NCBI RefSeq assembly: GCF_027587175.1
Contig: NZ_JAPCID010000006.1
Location: forward strand, 124,001-188,000
DNA length: 64,000 nt
Direction: 5' to 3'
Source: Solirubrobacter deserti
GTDB lineage: Bacteria > Actinomycetota > Thermoleophilia > Solirubrobacterales > Solirubrobacteraceae
The position numbers were made by a program, and so were the translations under genes. The notes below the pieces were generated by a model. The model was not told the DNA's origin. It did no database searches and saw nothing but the letters and a program-made list of their open reading frames with translations. Below, one piece after another: positions 1 to 8,963 of the stretch (within the stretch, counting starts at the first letter, position 1; every line of letters begins with the position of its first letter).

Positions 1-2604
1 GGCATCCGGGTCAATGTGGCGGGCATCCCCGCGAGCGACCCCACCGGGCGGCTCAACGGCGAGCTGATGCGCGGCTTCGGGCTGACCTACGACGGCGACG
101 AGTCGTTCGCCACGACGACGCCCGTCGGGCTCGGCGGCGTGGCCATCAGCCGCACGATCAAGGTCTCCAAGCCGGGGAACTGGACGCGCTGGCTGGACAC
201 GTTCGCGAACACGACCGGCCGCGCGGTCACGGTCGACGTCACCTTCGGCGGCTCCGCGGGCCAGAACTCCGGCAGCAACCAGAGCAGGGTCACCGGCACT
301 TCGTCCGGGGACACGGCGATCGACAACACCGACCGCTGGGTCGCGATCAACTCGCCCAACGCGTCCGGGATGAGCACGCGTGGCCCGTCCGCGGTCGTGA
401 TCGGCTCCACCACGGGCACGTCGAACTTCCAGCGCGACCCGTTCGGCGCACCGCTGCCCACGTCCGGCCTCGAGGCCAACTTCTACGGCTACCGCAACAC
501 GCTCACGCTCGCGCCGGGCGAGACCGAGTCGCTGCTGCGTTTCGTCGTCGCGGGCCGCACGGAGACGGCGCAGACGAGCGGCGCGCAGACCGCGACGGTC
601 ACGACCGCCGCGACCGGCCTCGCCGGTGCGCCGGACCTCGCCGGGCTGAGCGCGAGCGCGCTGTGCACCGTCACGAATTTCCAGCTCGCTCAGGACTGCG
701 CGACCACGCCCGTCCCGCCGCTGCCGACGCTGCCCGAGGCCAAGCCGAAGACCACGTCCGCGGGCTATGACGTGGTCGACAAGTCGATCACGCAGCTCGT
801 CGCGGACATGGAGTCCGGCCTGACCACGTCGCAGGAGATCACGCGCGCGTACCTGGACCGGATCGAGGCCTACGACAAGGGCCAGTTCGGCTTCCACGCG
901 TTCATCACGGTCGCCAAGGACGCGATGGAGCAGGCCGCCGCGGCCGACGCCAAGCGCGCAGCGGGGGTCAAGGGCGACCTGCTCGGCGTACCGGTCGTGA
1001 TCAAGGACCTCTACGACACCAAGGACATGCCGACCACCGACGGCTCGCTCGCGTTCGAGGGCTGGCAGCCCAAGCGCGACGCCTTCCAGGTCGCCAAGCT
1101 GCGTGAGGCCGGCGCGATCATCCTCGGCAAGGGCAACATGTCCGAGTTCGCCAACTCCGGCTCCTACAGCGAGTCCGGCTACGGCATGGTGTGGAACGCG
1201 TTCAAGCCGTCCAAGACGTCGCTCGGCTCATCCGGTGGCTCCGCCGTCGCGGTGGCGACCAGCATGGCGGCGTTCGGCATGGGCTCGCAGACCGGCGTGT
1301 CCCTGTACGCGCCGTCCACCGGCGCCTCGCTCGTCACGCTGCGCGGCACGGACGGCATCGCGTCCGGCGCGGGCGTCATGCCGCTCACCTGGCTGCAGGA
1401 CTTCGCGGGCCCGATGGCGCGCACCACGTCCGACATCGCCCGCATCCTCAACGCCACGACCGGCACCGACCCGGACGACCTGTTCACGCTCCACAACAAC
1501 GCGGGCGCCAAGCGCCCAGCCGACTACAAGACCGCGCTCGACGCCAACGCCCTCAAGGGCAAGCGGATCGGCTACCTGCCCGCCGCGTTCACCGGCTCGC
1601 CCAGCTACGGCCAGAGCGACGGCACGATGGAGGCGGTCACGGCGCGCTTCGCCGACATCCAGGCCGCGGGCGCGACGATGGTCGAGCTCACCACCAACCC
1701 GCCGAGCGGCCCCGCCACCGGCACGCTCACCGGCAACCGCACGGAGGAGGGCTGGCAGCAGTACTTCGACCTGCACGAGAACCCGCCGTACACGACCGCG
1801 TCGGGCATCCTGAGCTCGCCCAAGGTCCTGCCGTACAACCGCCAGACGGTCCCGGTCCGCCCGCGCATGACAGCCGAGGACATCCAGAAGGTCCTCACCG
1901 CCCGCGACGGCTACAAGGACCGCATCAAGGCCTGGATGGACGAAAACAACGTCGACGCCGTCGTCTACCCGGGCTTCCGCTCCGACGTCTACGACAACGA
2001 CGGCGCCCAGACGCTCTCCAGCGACCGCAACAGCGGCGTGCTCACGTCCAACGTCGGCCTGCCGACCTTGGTCCTGCCGGTCGGCGCGAACCCGCACGGC
2101 GACCCGATCTCGATCCAGTTCGTCGGCCGCGCGTTCGACGACGCGAAAATGCTCGGCTTCGGCTACGCGCTCGAGCGCCAGCTCGGCGGCGCCGGCCACA
2201 TCGCCCCGACGACCGCGCCGCGGCTCACGTTCGCCAAGGACACCACCGGCACGGTCGGCGGGACGGTCCCGGCGACGCTGAACCTCACGCTGGGCGAGCC
2301 GGCCAAGTTCCAGCCGTTCATCCCGGGCGTCGAGCAGGAGTACACGGCGTCCACGACGGCCGGCGTGATCTCCACGGCGGGTGAGGCGACGCTGACGGTG
2401 TCCGAGCCGGGCCACCTGGCCAACGGGCCGTTCAGCCTCGCGGAGCCGCTGCGCGTGGAGACGACGCCCGCGTCCTGGACCGGGCCGGTCTCCAACGCGT
2501 CGGTGGACATCACGTTCAAGCAGCTGATCAAGCGCACCGACCCGCTGCGGACGGGCACCTACAGCAAGACGCTCACGTTCACGCTGAGCACCACGACGCC
2601 CTAG
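1..2604 (+). CDS. Secreted amidase-signature-family protein with C-terminal repeat module (5' end outside window)
   Basis: The reading frame is open from base 1, so the true start lies upstream; the first start codon inside the window is a GTG at 16 and residue numbers below count from it. Residues 1-250 form a Thr/Ser-rich beta-sandwich-like region. Residues ~255-730 are an amidase-signature domain, which hydrolyses C-N (amide) bonds. The Ser-cisSer-Lys triad is visible: Lys330 in VVIKD, Ser405 in GSSGGS and Ser429 in QTGVS. The usual TGGS nucleophile motif reads TGVS, an unusual substitution. Residues ~750-862 are a module that recurs at the C-terminus of the 10661-12082 protein. The substrate cannot be inferred. 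The gene ends inside a CTAG shared with the stop of the convergent histidine kinase. Confidence 0.85.
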   Translation, partial: GIRVNVAGIPASDPTGRLNGELMRGFGLTYDGDESFATTTPVGLGGVAISRTIKVSKPGNWTRWLDTFANTTGRAVTVDVTFGGSAGQNSGSNQSRVTGTSSGDTAIDNTDRWVAINSPNASGMSTRGPSAVVIGSTTGTSNFQRDPFGAPLPTSGLEANFYGYRNTLTLAPGETESLLRFVVAGRTETAQTSGAQTATVTTAATGLAGAPDLAGLSASALCTVTNFQLAQDCATTPVPPLPTLPEAKPKTTSAGYDVVDKSITQLVADMESGLTTSQEITRAYLDRIEAYDKGQFGFHAFITVAKDAMEQAAAADAKRAAGVKGDLLGVPVVIKDLYDTKDMPTTDGSLAFEGWQPKRDAFQVAKLREAGAIILGKGNMSEFANSGSYSESGYGMVWNAFKPSKTSLGSSGGSAVAVATSMAAFGMGSQTGVSLYAPSTGASLVTLRGTDGIASGAGVMPLTWLQDFAGPMARTTSDIARILNATTGTDPDDLFTLHNNAGAKRPADYKTALDANALKGKRIGYLPAAFTGSPSYGQSDGTMEAVTARFADIQAAGATMVELTTNPPSGPATGTLTGNRTEEGWQQYFDLHENPPYTTASGILSSPKVLPYNRQTVPVRPRMTAEDIQKVLTARDGYKDRIKAWMDENNVDAVVYPGFRSDVYDNDGAQTLSSDRNSGVLTSNVGLPTLVLPVGANPHGDPISIQFVGRAFDDAKMLGFGYALERQLGGAGHIAPTTAPRLTFAKDTTGTVGGTVPATLNLTLGEPAKFQPFIPGVEQEYTASTTAGVISTAGEATLTVSEPGHLANGPFSLAEPLRVETTPASWTGPVSNASVDITFKQLIKRTDPLRTGTYSKTLTFTLSTTTP

Positions 2605-3662
2605 AGGGGAAGCGTCGCGCTGATCGTCGTGCCGGCTCCAGGTCTGCTCGAGACCTGGAGCCGGCCGCGCAGCGCCTCGACGCGGTCACGCAGGCCGACG
2701 AGCCCTGAGCCGTCGGCGAGCGCCGCACCGCCACGACCGTCGTCGGCGACGGACAGCGCCAGCTCGTCGCCGTCGACGATCGCCGTCACGCGGATCACGG
2801 ACGCCTCCGCGTGCTTGACCGCGTTCGTGATCGCCTCGGCGATCACGTAGTACGCGGCGACCTCGATCGCCTCCGGCAGCCGGCCTTCGACCACGTCGTA
2901 CTCGACCGGCACGGGGGAGCGGGTCGCGAGCATGCCGACCGCGGCGTACAACCCGCGCGAGAGCGCCGCGGGATGCAGCCCGCGCGCGAGCTCGCGCAGC
3001 TCCTCGAGCGCGGCGCCGAGCTCGTCGATCACGGGGTCCAGCTCCGGTGTGTCCAGCTTGGACCGCAGCATCCGCAGCGTCAGCCGCGCCGCCACCAGCC
3101 GCTGCTGCGCGCCGTCGTGCAGGTTGCGCTCGAGCCGCTTGCGCTCGGCGTCCGCCGTGCGCACCAGCCGCTCGCGCGACTCCAGCAGCCGCTCGCGTGC
3201 ATCCGCGCTCGCGAGCGCCAGAGACGCGAGCTGCGCGAACTCGGTCAGCTTCTCCTCGGCGTCGGCCGGGAGCCGTTCGCCCCCGAACGCCGCCAGCAGC
3301 AGCGCGCCCCACACCGCGTCCTCGACGATCACGGGCGTCGCCGCGCCCTCGCGCAGCCCGTGCATCTCCGTGCCCGTCCGCTCGTACTCGTCGAAGCGCG
3401 CCGGCAGCCCGGTGTTGCGCACGAGCGTGAGCGCCCCGCCCGCGCCGAGCGGGAACACCGTGCCGGCCGGGAACGCGTCCACGCTGCCCCAGCGCCCGGC
3501 GATCGTCGCGCCGCCGTCCGCGAAGCGCACGACGGCGGCGGCGCTCACGCCGCACACCTGCGCGGCCTGCTCGCTGATGGCCGCGAACACGTTCGCCGGC
3601 GACGCCCCGTGCGCGACGAGCACGGCGATGTCCCGCAGCGCGGTGGCTACTCCCCGGGCCAC
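2601..3662 (-). CDS. GAF-domain sensor histidine kinase (NarL/DesK-type)
   Basis: About 353 residues. An N-terminal GAF domain (~10-155) is followed by a HisKA_3 dimerisation helix with phospho-acceptor His182 in the motif LHDGAQQRL, and by an HATPase_c domain (N box NAVKHAE, G boxes DDGRGG and GLVGLRDRV). No membrane segment is present, so it is a cytoplasmic sensor. I place the start at GTG 3662, which overlaps the end of the upstream VOC gene by 16 nt and gives the compact N-terminus typical of GAF kinases; the frame is open further upstream, but that translation is only an arginine-rich antisense-like shadow. No response regulator is adjacent, so it is an orphan kinase whose partner is unknown. 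Overlap with the VOC gene implies translational coupling. Confidence 0.85.
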   Translation of the reverse strand: MARGVATALRDIAVLVAHGASPANVFAAISEQAAQVCGVSAAAVVRFADGGATIAGRWGSVDAFPAGTVFPLGAGGALTLVRNTGLPARFDEYERTGTEMHGLREGAATPVIVEDAVWGALLLAAFGGERLPADAEEKLTEFAQLASLALASADARERLLESRERLVRTADAERKRLERNLHDGAQQRLVAARLTLRMLRSKLDTPELDPVIDELGAALEELRELARGLHPAALSRGLYAAVGMLATRSPVPVEYDVVEGRLPEAIEVAAYYVIAEAITNAVKHAEASVIRVTAIVDGDELALSVADDGRGGAALADGSGLVGLRDRVEALRGRLQVSSRPGAGTTISATLPL

Positions 3663-4018
3663 GGCAGGTGCGGCGGGGCCGACATGACCTCCACGCGGTG
3701 GCCGGCGGGGTCGCGCACGAACGTCCGCGGCGCGTCCCACGCGTTCGAGCCCTCGGTCAGCTCGTAGCCGGCTTCGGTGAGCGCCCGCAGGACGGCCTCG
3801 TAGTCGGGCGCGACGATCGCGACGTGCCCCTCGCGCGCGGGGCGCGACGGATCGTCGCTGGGCGCGTAGTGGATCTGCGTGCCCTCGCGCTCGACCCACG
3901 TGTAGCGGTCGCGCAGCATCGGCGGCGGGACCATCTCGGTGAACCCGAGCAGCGCCCAGAACGCGACGCAGTCGGCGACCTGGTCGGGGGCGATCTCGAG
4001 CGTGACGTGTTGCAGCAC
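3647..4018 (-). CDS. VOC (glyoxalase/bleomycin-resistance) family protein
   Basis: 123 residues with the two beta-alpha-beta-beta-beta halves of the vicinal-oxygen-chelate fold: the start LQHVTLEIAPDQ and the C-terminal FVRDPAGHRVEVMS are typical. The residues that usually bind metal (His4 and Glu near the C-terminus) are plausible, but the substrate is unknown. The start is GTG 4018, supported by a TACGCT hexamer (minus strand, 4026-4031) exactly 7 nt upstream, which suggests a leaderless transcript. The 3' end overlaps the histidine kinase, so both are probably made from one mRNA. Confidence 0.8.
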   Translation of the reverse strand: MLQHVTLEIAPDQVADCVAFWALLGFTEMVPPPMLRDRYTWVEREGTQIHYAPSDDPSRPAREGHVAIVAPDYEAVLRALTEAGYELTEGSNAWDAPRTFVRDPAGHRVEVMSAPPHLPWPGE

Positions 4019-4054
4019 GGCGCGGAGCGTACTCCGCGCCGTGTGCGAGCGCCC

Positions 4055-5677
4055 TCAGCGCTTCAGCAGCGCACGGACGGAGACCTTCTGGCTCGCCAAC
4101 TCGAGCTTGAAGCTCGTGGCGCGCCGCGGGAGTCGCGTGCGGGGCTTGAGCCTGACCGCCACGGTCTGGCCGGCGCGCGCGTTGAATGCCTTCGACGCGA
4201 GCATCGTCTTACCGCGCCGGAGCGTGAGCCGGTCGGCGCACGGGCCGCCCGTGCAGCGTGCGGTGACGACGACGGCGGTGCCCTTGACGCGCTGGCTGCG
4301 GATTGTCAGCCGGCCGGCTGACGTCTTCGTCGGCGTCGGGGTGGCCGTGGGCACGGGCGCGACCACCGCAGCGGGCTCCTGCGGCGCCGGGCCGGGATCG
4401 CCGATCGGTTCGGGGGTGACGATGCCGGGCACTGTCACCGCATCCGGGGTGGGCTCCGGGTCGACGGGGGTCTCAGGGCTCGGGTGCCCATAGGTGGCCT
4501 CGGCCGGGGACCACGACGCGTCGGAGCTGACCTCGGCGTCGCTGCTGGACTCGGGGTCGGGCGGGCCCACGGTCGGGACCAGCCGTTCCGCCCAGCGGCT
4601 GCTGTCTGAGCCCCCGACGGCGAGCACGCTGCCGTCCGACAGGCGCGCCGCGCTGACGTCGCCGCGCGCGACGGATAGGGAGCCCAGCGTGGTCCAGGTG
4701 TTCGTCGCCGGGTCGAAGCGCTCGGTGACCGCGGTGCCGCCGCCGAGCACGAGCGCGGAGCCGTCCGTCAGCCGCACGGAGACCGAGCCCTCCCCGTGCG
4801 CCGCGGCCATGTCGGGCGCGTCGGACCACGTGTTCGTCGCCGGGTCGTAGATCTCGGCCGAGTCAAGCGCCGGATGGGTCAGCGCGCCGGCCGCGTCGCG
4901 GTAGTGGAAGCCGCCGGAGACCAGCACGCGACCGTCGCTGAGCGTCACCGCCGTCGCGCCGACGCGCGGCACGCGCATGTCCGCGACGGGCGTCCAGCGG
5001 TTGGTCTTCGGGCTGTAGATGTCCGCGTTCGCCACCTCACGGGTGAAGCCGCCACCCGCCGCCAGCACGCGCCCGTCCTTGAGCCGCGCGACGGCGGGGT
5101 ACTGGCGATACCGCAGGCTGGGACCGGTGACCCTCCACGTGTTGGTGACCGGGTTCCACGTCTCGGCCATCGCGTTGATGAAGTTGATCGCGCCGCCGAC
5201 GGCCAAGACGCGGCCGTCCGCGAGCACCACGGACCGGTGACCGACCCGGGTCTGCAGGGGCGAGCCGGCGGCGGACCAGTCGCCGGTCGCGGGATCGAAG
5301 ACCTCGCCTCCCTGACTCAGGTAGTAGCCGTCGTGCAGCCGTTCACCGCCGGAGACGAGCACGCGTCCGTCCGGCAGCGTGACCGCCGTCGCGGTCGCGC
5401 GCCGGTCCTGCAGCCCGTGGGCCGCCGACCAGGTCTTCGTCGCCGCGTCGTACCGTGCGGCGGCGGTGAGGGCGGCGCCGGTGCCGGTCCAGCCGCCGAT
5501 CAGCAACGCGTCACCGTTCGGGAGCGCAGCGAGCGCCGCGCGTTCGAGCGGCTCGGCGATCTGGCCGGCAGGCGCCCACACATTGTCTGGCGTCTGCGCG
5601 TGGGCGGTGGCGGCAGGGACGACCAGCGCCATAGCCGCGAGAAGGAGGGTGCGTCCGTGCATGGATTGGCTGACCAT
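4055..5677 (-). CDS. Secreted Kelch-repeat protein
   Basis: 540 residues. A Sec signal peptide ends near AHA-Q (residue ~28). It is followed by about seven Kelch-type blades (~35-365), recognisable from recurring 'DGRVLVSGG' and 'YDPATNTWS' segments, which would fold into a beta-propeller. Then comes a Pro/Glu/Thr-rich linker (~370-430) and a C-terminal beta-rich domain with a Cys pair (CTGGPC) like the Ig-type domains of other secreted proteins in this window. Translation could start at the ATG at 5677 or at an internal ATG at 5662; the latter gives the more conventional signal peptide. Function is unknown; Kelch propellers usually bind proteins or carbohydrates. Confidence 0.85.
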   Translation of the reverse strand: MVSQSMHGRTLLLAAMALVVPAATAHAQTPDNVWAPAGQIAEPLERAALAALPNGDALLIGGWTGTGAALTAAARYDAATKTWSAAHGLQDRRATATAVTLPDGRVLVSGGERLHDGYYLSQGGEVFDPATGDWSAAGSPLQTRVGHRSVVLADGRVLAVGGAINFINAMAETWNPVTNTWRVTGPSLRYRQYPAVARLKDGRVLAAGGGFTREVANADIYSPKTNRWTPVADMRVPRVGATAVTLSDGRVLVSGGFHYRDAAGALTHPALDSAEIYDPATNTWSDAPDMAAAHGEGSVSVRLTDGSALVLGGGTAVTERFDPATNTWTTLGSLSVARGDVSAARLSDGSVLAVGGSDSSRWAERLVPTVGPPDPESSSDAEVSSDASWSPAEATYGHPSPETPVDPEPTPDAVTVPGIVTPEPIGDPGPAPQEPAAVVAPVPTATPTPTKTSAGRLTIRSQRVKGTAVVVTARCTGGPCADRLTLRRGKTMLASKAFNARAGQTVAVRLKPRTRLPRRATSFKLELASQKVSVRALLKR

Positions 5678-5753
5678 TCAGTCGGGACCTGGAGCCCAGA
5701 GTTTGCCACGGTGGTGCCCGTCCACGACCTAAATGTTTTGAACTCGGCCGGGG

Positions 5754-6416
5754 CTATCCCTCGACTCCCGTGTCGGTGTGCTGCGCGCCGACGGGCTTGG
5801 ACTCCGGTGACCCGCGCTGGCGCAGGTAGACGGCCAGCACGGCCATCGAGCCGACGGCCAGGAACTCCGACTGCCAGTTCTGCACCGTGCGGTTCCAGAA
5901 GTCCGGCGTGCCCAGGTAGGCGAGGTAGGAGATCGCGCTCTGCTGGTGCTCGAAGCGCTCGTCGTTGTAGGCGACGTGGCCCGCGATCGACTGCCCGGCC
6001 CATGCCCACAGCCAGATGAAGCCCATCAGCAGCAGCAGCGAGTTGGAGTAGATCACCGTGCGCAGACCGCCGACGCGCGCCCACTTCGGGGAGTCGGGCT
6101 CGGCGTGCTCGCCGATCTTCTGCTCGCGCTCGGACTCGCGGCCGCCCTTGCCCGGCTCCTTGGACTCGGGCGAGCCGCGCTGGATCAGCCACACGGTCCC
6201 GAGGATGAACAGGAAGAACTGCAGGTACTCGGACTGCCAGTTCTCGAGCACGTCGACGGCGAACGAGGAGGAGCGCACGTAGCGCCAGAGCGTGATCGGG
6301 TCGCCGTGGTGGGCGACCTGGTCGGCGTTGAAGTCGGCGAGCCCGACGAACGCCTGCGCGATCAGCGTGCCGAGGAAGAGCGCGCCGAAGGCCAGCGTCA
6401 GGCTGTTGCGCCTCAC
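5754..6416 (-). CDS. DUF6766-family membrane protein
   Basis: 220 residues with about four membrane segments arranged as an internal duplication: each half carries a tryptophan-rich WQSEYLQFF / WQSEFLAVG segment, then a hydrophobic helix ending in a 'QRGSPESK' loop. This architecture matches the actinobacterial DUF6766 family, whose role is unknown. The start is GTG 6416; it overlaps the stop of the 27-residue peptide gene (GTGA), so translation is coupled. The frame runs on upstream but would read antisense-like residues there. Confidence 0.75.
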   Translation of the reverse strand: MRRNSLTLAFGALFLGTLIAQAFVGLADFNADQVAHHGDPITLWRYVRSSSFAVDVLENWQSEYLQFFLFILGTVWLIQRGSPESKEPGKGGRESEREQKIGEHAEPDSPKWARVGGLRTVIYSNSLLLLMGFIWLWAWAGQSIAGHVAYNDERFEHQQSAISYLAYLGTPDFWNRTVQNWQSEFLAVGSMAVLAVYLRQRGSPESKPVGAQHTDTGVEG

Positions 6417-6496
6417 AAAGCCCAAAGCCCGAGCGCCGTGAAGTAGATCAGCCCCGCGAAGATCACCACGAGGTAGAGGACGAACATCGTGCGCAT
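6413..6496 (-). CDS. 27-residue single-pass membrane peptide
   Basis: This short reading frame (MRTMFVLYLVV... to LGLWAL) is almost entirely one hydrophobic helix. Its ATG at 6496 shares one base with the TGA of the lipoprotein gene, and its TGA overlaps the GTG of the DUF6766 gene, so it is locked between two neighbours by start/stop overlaps. That arrangement is strong evidence of translation. It may be a small subunit or partner of the DUF6766 protein; this is inference from position only. Confidence 0.6.
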   Translation of the reverse strand: MRTMFVLYLVVIFAGLIYFTALGLWAL

Positions 6497-6876
6497 CAGG
6501 CCTCGGCCTCGCAGTCGAACGGCTCGTCGTCCGGCGCGCGCGAGCACCCGGCGGCGGAGATCCGCCAGCCCGCCCGCGTCCACTCGAGGAAGTAGCGCTC
6601 GCCGCCGCGCAACTGCACCTGGGCGCTGATGCCATAGACCCGCGTGCGGTCCACGGCCGCAGGATCGACCTCGAGGTCCGTGACCGCCTCGGGGCAGGAG
6701 CGCGTGGCCGCGATCGACTCGGCCGCGGCCCGCGACAGCTGCGCACACGCGAGCTCGCCGTCGCCGGCCTCGACCGCGGCCAGGAACCGCTCGGTCACCG
6801 CGCCCACGGTGCGCTCGTCGTCGCCGCGCCCGCATCCGGCGAGCGCGACGACCACGGCAAGCATCAACCAACGCAC
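6496..6876 (-). CDS. Putative lipoprotein
   Basis: 126 residues. A short signal sequence ends in the lipobox LAGC (Cys15), predicting an acylated, membrane-anchored extracytoplasmic protein. The body (~22-120) resembles the cone-shaped NTF2-like fold: VGAVTERFLAAVEAGDGELACAQLS at the N-terminal helix and a C-terminal strand pair around YFLEWTRAGWRI. Three further Cys residues may form disulfides. First gene of a three-gene overlapping unit with the 27-residue peptide and the DUF6766 protein. Function unknown. Confidence 0.7.
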   Translation of the reverse strand: MRWLMLAVVVALAGCGRGDDERTVGAVTERFLAAVEAGDGELACAQLSRAAAESIAATRSCPEAVTDLEVDPAAVDRTRVYGISAQVQLRGGERYFLEWTRAGWRISAAGCSRAPDDEPFDCEAEA

Positions 6877-6911
6877 TCCGGATCGTTACCCGACCCGCAT
6901 GCGAAACCCTT

Positions 6912-7376
6912 CTAGCCGATGATGATCTCGGCGGCCTGACCGATCCGCTTGGACGCCGTGCGCATGTTCTTGAGCGCCTGCCGGGCCTTGCGGACACCCG
7001 AGTTGCCGCCGTTGGCGAGCGCCTGATTGATGCCCTTCTGCAAGCGGCGGATGCCCTTGTTGTAGAGGGCGAGCGCCTCGAGCATCCGGTCCTTGGCCGC
7101 GCCGATCGGCGCGGTGTCCGGCTGCTCGGCGGCCAGCGCGGTCTGCCACTGCGTCACCGAGGCGGCCTGGCGACCGGCCGCGGCCTTGGCCTTGCGCAGA
7201 TCCCGGCGCGAGTCCAGGTTCCGCATCGCCTTCAGGAAGCGCTTGTCCTCCTTGATCTGTCGCTGCGCGTGCGTGATGACGACCTCACGGATCGACGCGT
7301 CGCTGGCCTGCGCGGCCGGCGCGCCGCCCAACAGCACCGCGATCAGCAGCACACCACACAGAACACCCTTCGGCAT
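6912..7376 (-). CDS. Secreted helical protein of unknown function
   Basis: 154 residues with a clear signal peptide (cleavage near AAQAS, residue ~25). The mature part is predicted all-helical and rich in Lys, Arg, Ala and Gln (VITHAQRQIKEDKRFLKAM and KARQALKNMRTASKRIG). A GGGAGG Shine-Dalgarno-like sequence lies 8 nt before the ATG. No family is recognised. It stands alone between the lipoprotein operon and the F420-oxidoreductase operon. Confidence 0.65.
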   Translation of the reverse strand: MPKGVLCGVLLIAVLLGGAPAAQASDASIREVVITHAQRQIKEDKRFLKAMRNLDSRRDLRKAKAAAGRQAASVTQWQTALAAEQPDTAPIGAAKDRMLEALALYNKGIRRLQKGINQALANGGNSGVRKARQALKNMRTASKRIGQAAEIIIG

Positions 7377-7428
7377 TGCAAGAACCTCCCTGTAAAAGAA
7401 TCCGCAAATCCGAGTACCCCGGCGAGGC

Positions 7429-8370
7429 TCAGGCGAACCGCGACAGGACCTCGGGTGCCCAGTCGCGGAAGAACGCGTCCTTGTCCGGGCCGACCTGCTG
7501 GACGTAGAGCTCGTCGACGCCCGCCTGCTCGTACTGGCGCAGCGATTCTAGGTGCGTGTCGATGTCGGGCCCCACCGGCGTCTTGATGTGCTCGGCGGTC
7601 ACGAGCTCGCACGCCTGCTCGAAGTGCTTGGGTGTCGGCAGGATCTGCGCGAGCTCACCCGGCAGGCCCTCATTCGGCCACAGCCGCAGCACGGTCTTGA
7701 GCGCCTCCTCCTCCGACGGGCCGTAGCAGACCTTGGTGCCGGCGTGCACCGGGCCCCTGCCGCCCTGGTCCTTGTAGGACTGGATCGAGTCCTTGTCCGG
7801 CGACACCGTCACGAACCCGTCGCCGATGCGCGCGGCGACCTCGAGCGCCTTCGGCCCGAACGCGGAGACCAGCACGGGCGGCGGCGCGTCGGGCAGGTCG
7901 TACACGCGCGCGTTCTCGACCGTGTAGTGGCGGCCCCGGTGGCTCTGCTGGCCGCCCTGCCAGAGCGTGCGCATCACCTCGACGGCCTCCTCGAGCATCT
8001 CCAGCCGCACGTCCGCCTCCGGCCACTTGTCGCCCAGGATGTGCTCGTTGAGCGCCTCGCCCGAGCCGACGCCGAGGTTGAAGCCGCCGGGCAGCAGCAC
8101 CGAGGAGGTCGCGGCGGCCTGCGCGACCACGGCCGGGTGGACGCGGACGGTCGGGCAGGTCACGCCGGTCGTGACCTTCAGGTCGCAGACCTGGCTGATC
8201 GCGCCGATCATCGACCACACGAATCCGCTGTGGCCCTGCTCGTCGTTCCACGGGTGGTAGTGATCGGAGATCCAGAGCGCGTGGAAGCCGGCCTCCTGCG
8301 CCTGCTTGGCCTGCTGGACGAGGTCGCGGGGCGAGTTCTCCTCGCTCGAGAGGAAGTAGCCGATCTTCAT
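7429..8370 (-). CDS. LLM-class F420-dependent oxidoreductase
   Basis: 313 residues forming a luciferase-like TIM barrel. The start MKIGYFLSSE, the motif ALWISDHYHPW and the loop GVTCPTVRVHPAVVAQAAAT place it in the F420-dependent subfamily related to F420-glucose-6-phosphate dehydrogenase. Such enzymes transfer hydride between coenzyme F420 and an unknown substrate in the cytoplasm. The ATG at 8370 overlaps the udgX stop (ATGA), so it is the third gene of a coupled operon: flavodoxin-like reductase, UdgX, LLM. Presence of this family implies the host makes F420. Confidence 0.88.
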   Translation of the reverse strand: MKIGYFLSSEENSPRDLVQQAKQAQEAGFHALWISDHYHPWNDEQGHSGFVWSMIGAISQVCDLKVTTGVTCPTVRVHPAVVAQAAATSSVLLPGGFNLGVGSGEALNEHILGDKWPEADVRLEMLEEAVEVMRTLWQGGQQSHRGRHYTVENARVYDLPDAPPPVLVSAFGPKALEVAARIGDGFVTVSPDKDSIQSYKDQGGRGPVHAGTKVCYGPSEEEALKTVLRLWPNEGLPGELAQILPTPKHFEQACELVTAEHIKTPVGPDIDTHLESLRQYEQAGVDELYVQQVGPDKDAFFRDWAPEVLSRFA

Positions 8371-8963
8371 GGCGTCGGGCCTACCCGGCGCGCGACCTCG
8401 CGCAGGTCCTCGACGAAGCCTCGGTACGCCTGCTGACGCGCGTCCTCGTCGCGCTGGCGCAGGATCGAGGACGGGTGCACGGTGACGATGACGACGTCGG
8501 CGAGGTCGGACTCCAGCGGCTGGCCGTGGTCCTGCGTGACCTTCACGTGGCGCCCGACGAGCGCCTGCGCCGGCACCGCGCCGAGGCACACGAGCACCTT
8601 GGGCTTGACCTCCGCCAGTTCTGCGTCCAGCCACTGGCGGCACGCCTTGATGTGCTCCGCGCGCGGGCGCTCGTGAATGCGGCGCTTGCCGCGCTCGGAG
8701 TGGTTGAAGCGCTTGACCGTGTTGGTGACGTAGACGAGCGAGCGGTCGATGCCGGCCTCCTCGAGCGCCTGGTCGAGGAGGCGGCCCGCCGGACCGACGA
8801 ACGGGTGGCCCTCGCGGTCCTCCTTGTCGCCCGGCTGCTCGCCGACGAACATGACCTGCGCGTCCGCCGCGCCCTCGCCGAAGACGGCCTTGTCGGTGAT
8901 CTCGTGCAGGCCGCAGGCCGTGCACCGCTGCACATCCTCGCGCAGCTGCGTCAGGTTCGTCAT
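8367..8963 (-). CDS. udgX: UdgX-type uracil-DNA glycosylase / uracil-DNA crosslinking protein
   Basis: 198 residues of the family-4-like uracil-DNA glycosylase superfamily. Motif A is GEQPGDKED (41-49) and motif B is HPSSILR (163-169). Cysteines 14, 17, 108 and 126 are spaced as 4Fe-4S ligands. The diagnostic feature is the KRRIH loop (93-97): in Mycobacterium smegmatis UdgX the His of this loop attacks the sugar and leaves the protein covalently bound to the uracil site. All these residues are intact, so the same chemistry is expected. Start ATG 8963 overlaps the upstream reductase stop and the gene's own stop overlaps the LLM start (both ATGA). Confidence 0.92.
   Translation of the reverse strand: MTNLTQLREDVQRCTACGLHEITDKAVFGEGAADAQVMFVGEQPGDKEDREGHPFVGPAGRLLDQALEEAGIDRSLVYVTNTVKRFNHSERGKRRIHERPRAEHIKACRQWLDAELAEVKPKVLVCLGAVPAQALVGRHVKVTQDHGQPLESDLADVVIVTVHPSSILRQRDEDARQQAYRGFVEDLREVARRVGPTP

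Noticed and set aside
1228-2415. Long arginine-rich open frames antisense to the amidase gene
   Set aside because: High GC content creates long antisense frames; their composition (Arg/Ala/Gly-rich, no domains) and the strong match of the plus-strand frame show they are shadows. The same applies to very long opposite-strand frames over 9-12.6 kb, 13-15.4 kb, 24-27.6 kb and 49-52 kb.
4055-5677. Regularly recurring sequence within the Kelch gene as a possible repeat array
   Set aside because: The recurrence follows protein blades with variable DNA, not near-identical repeats with unique spacers.
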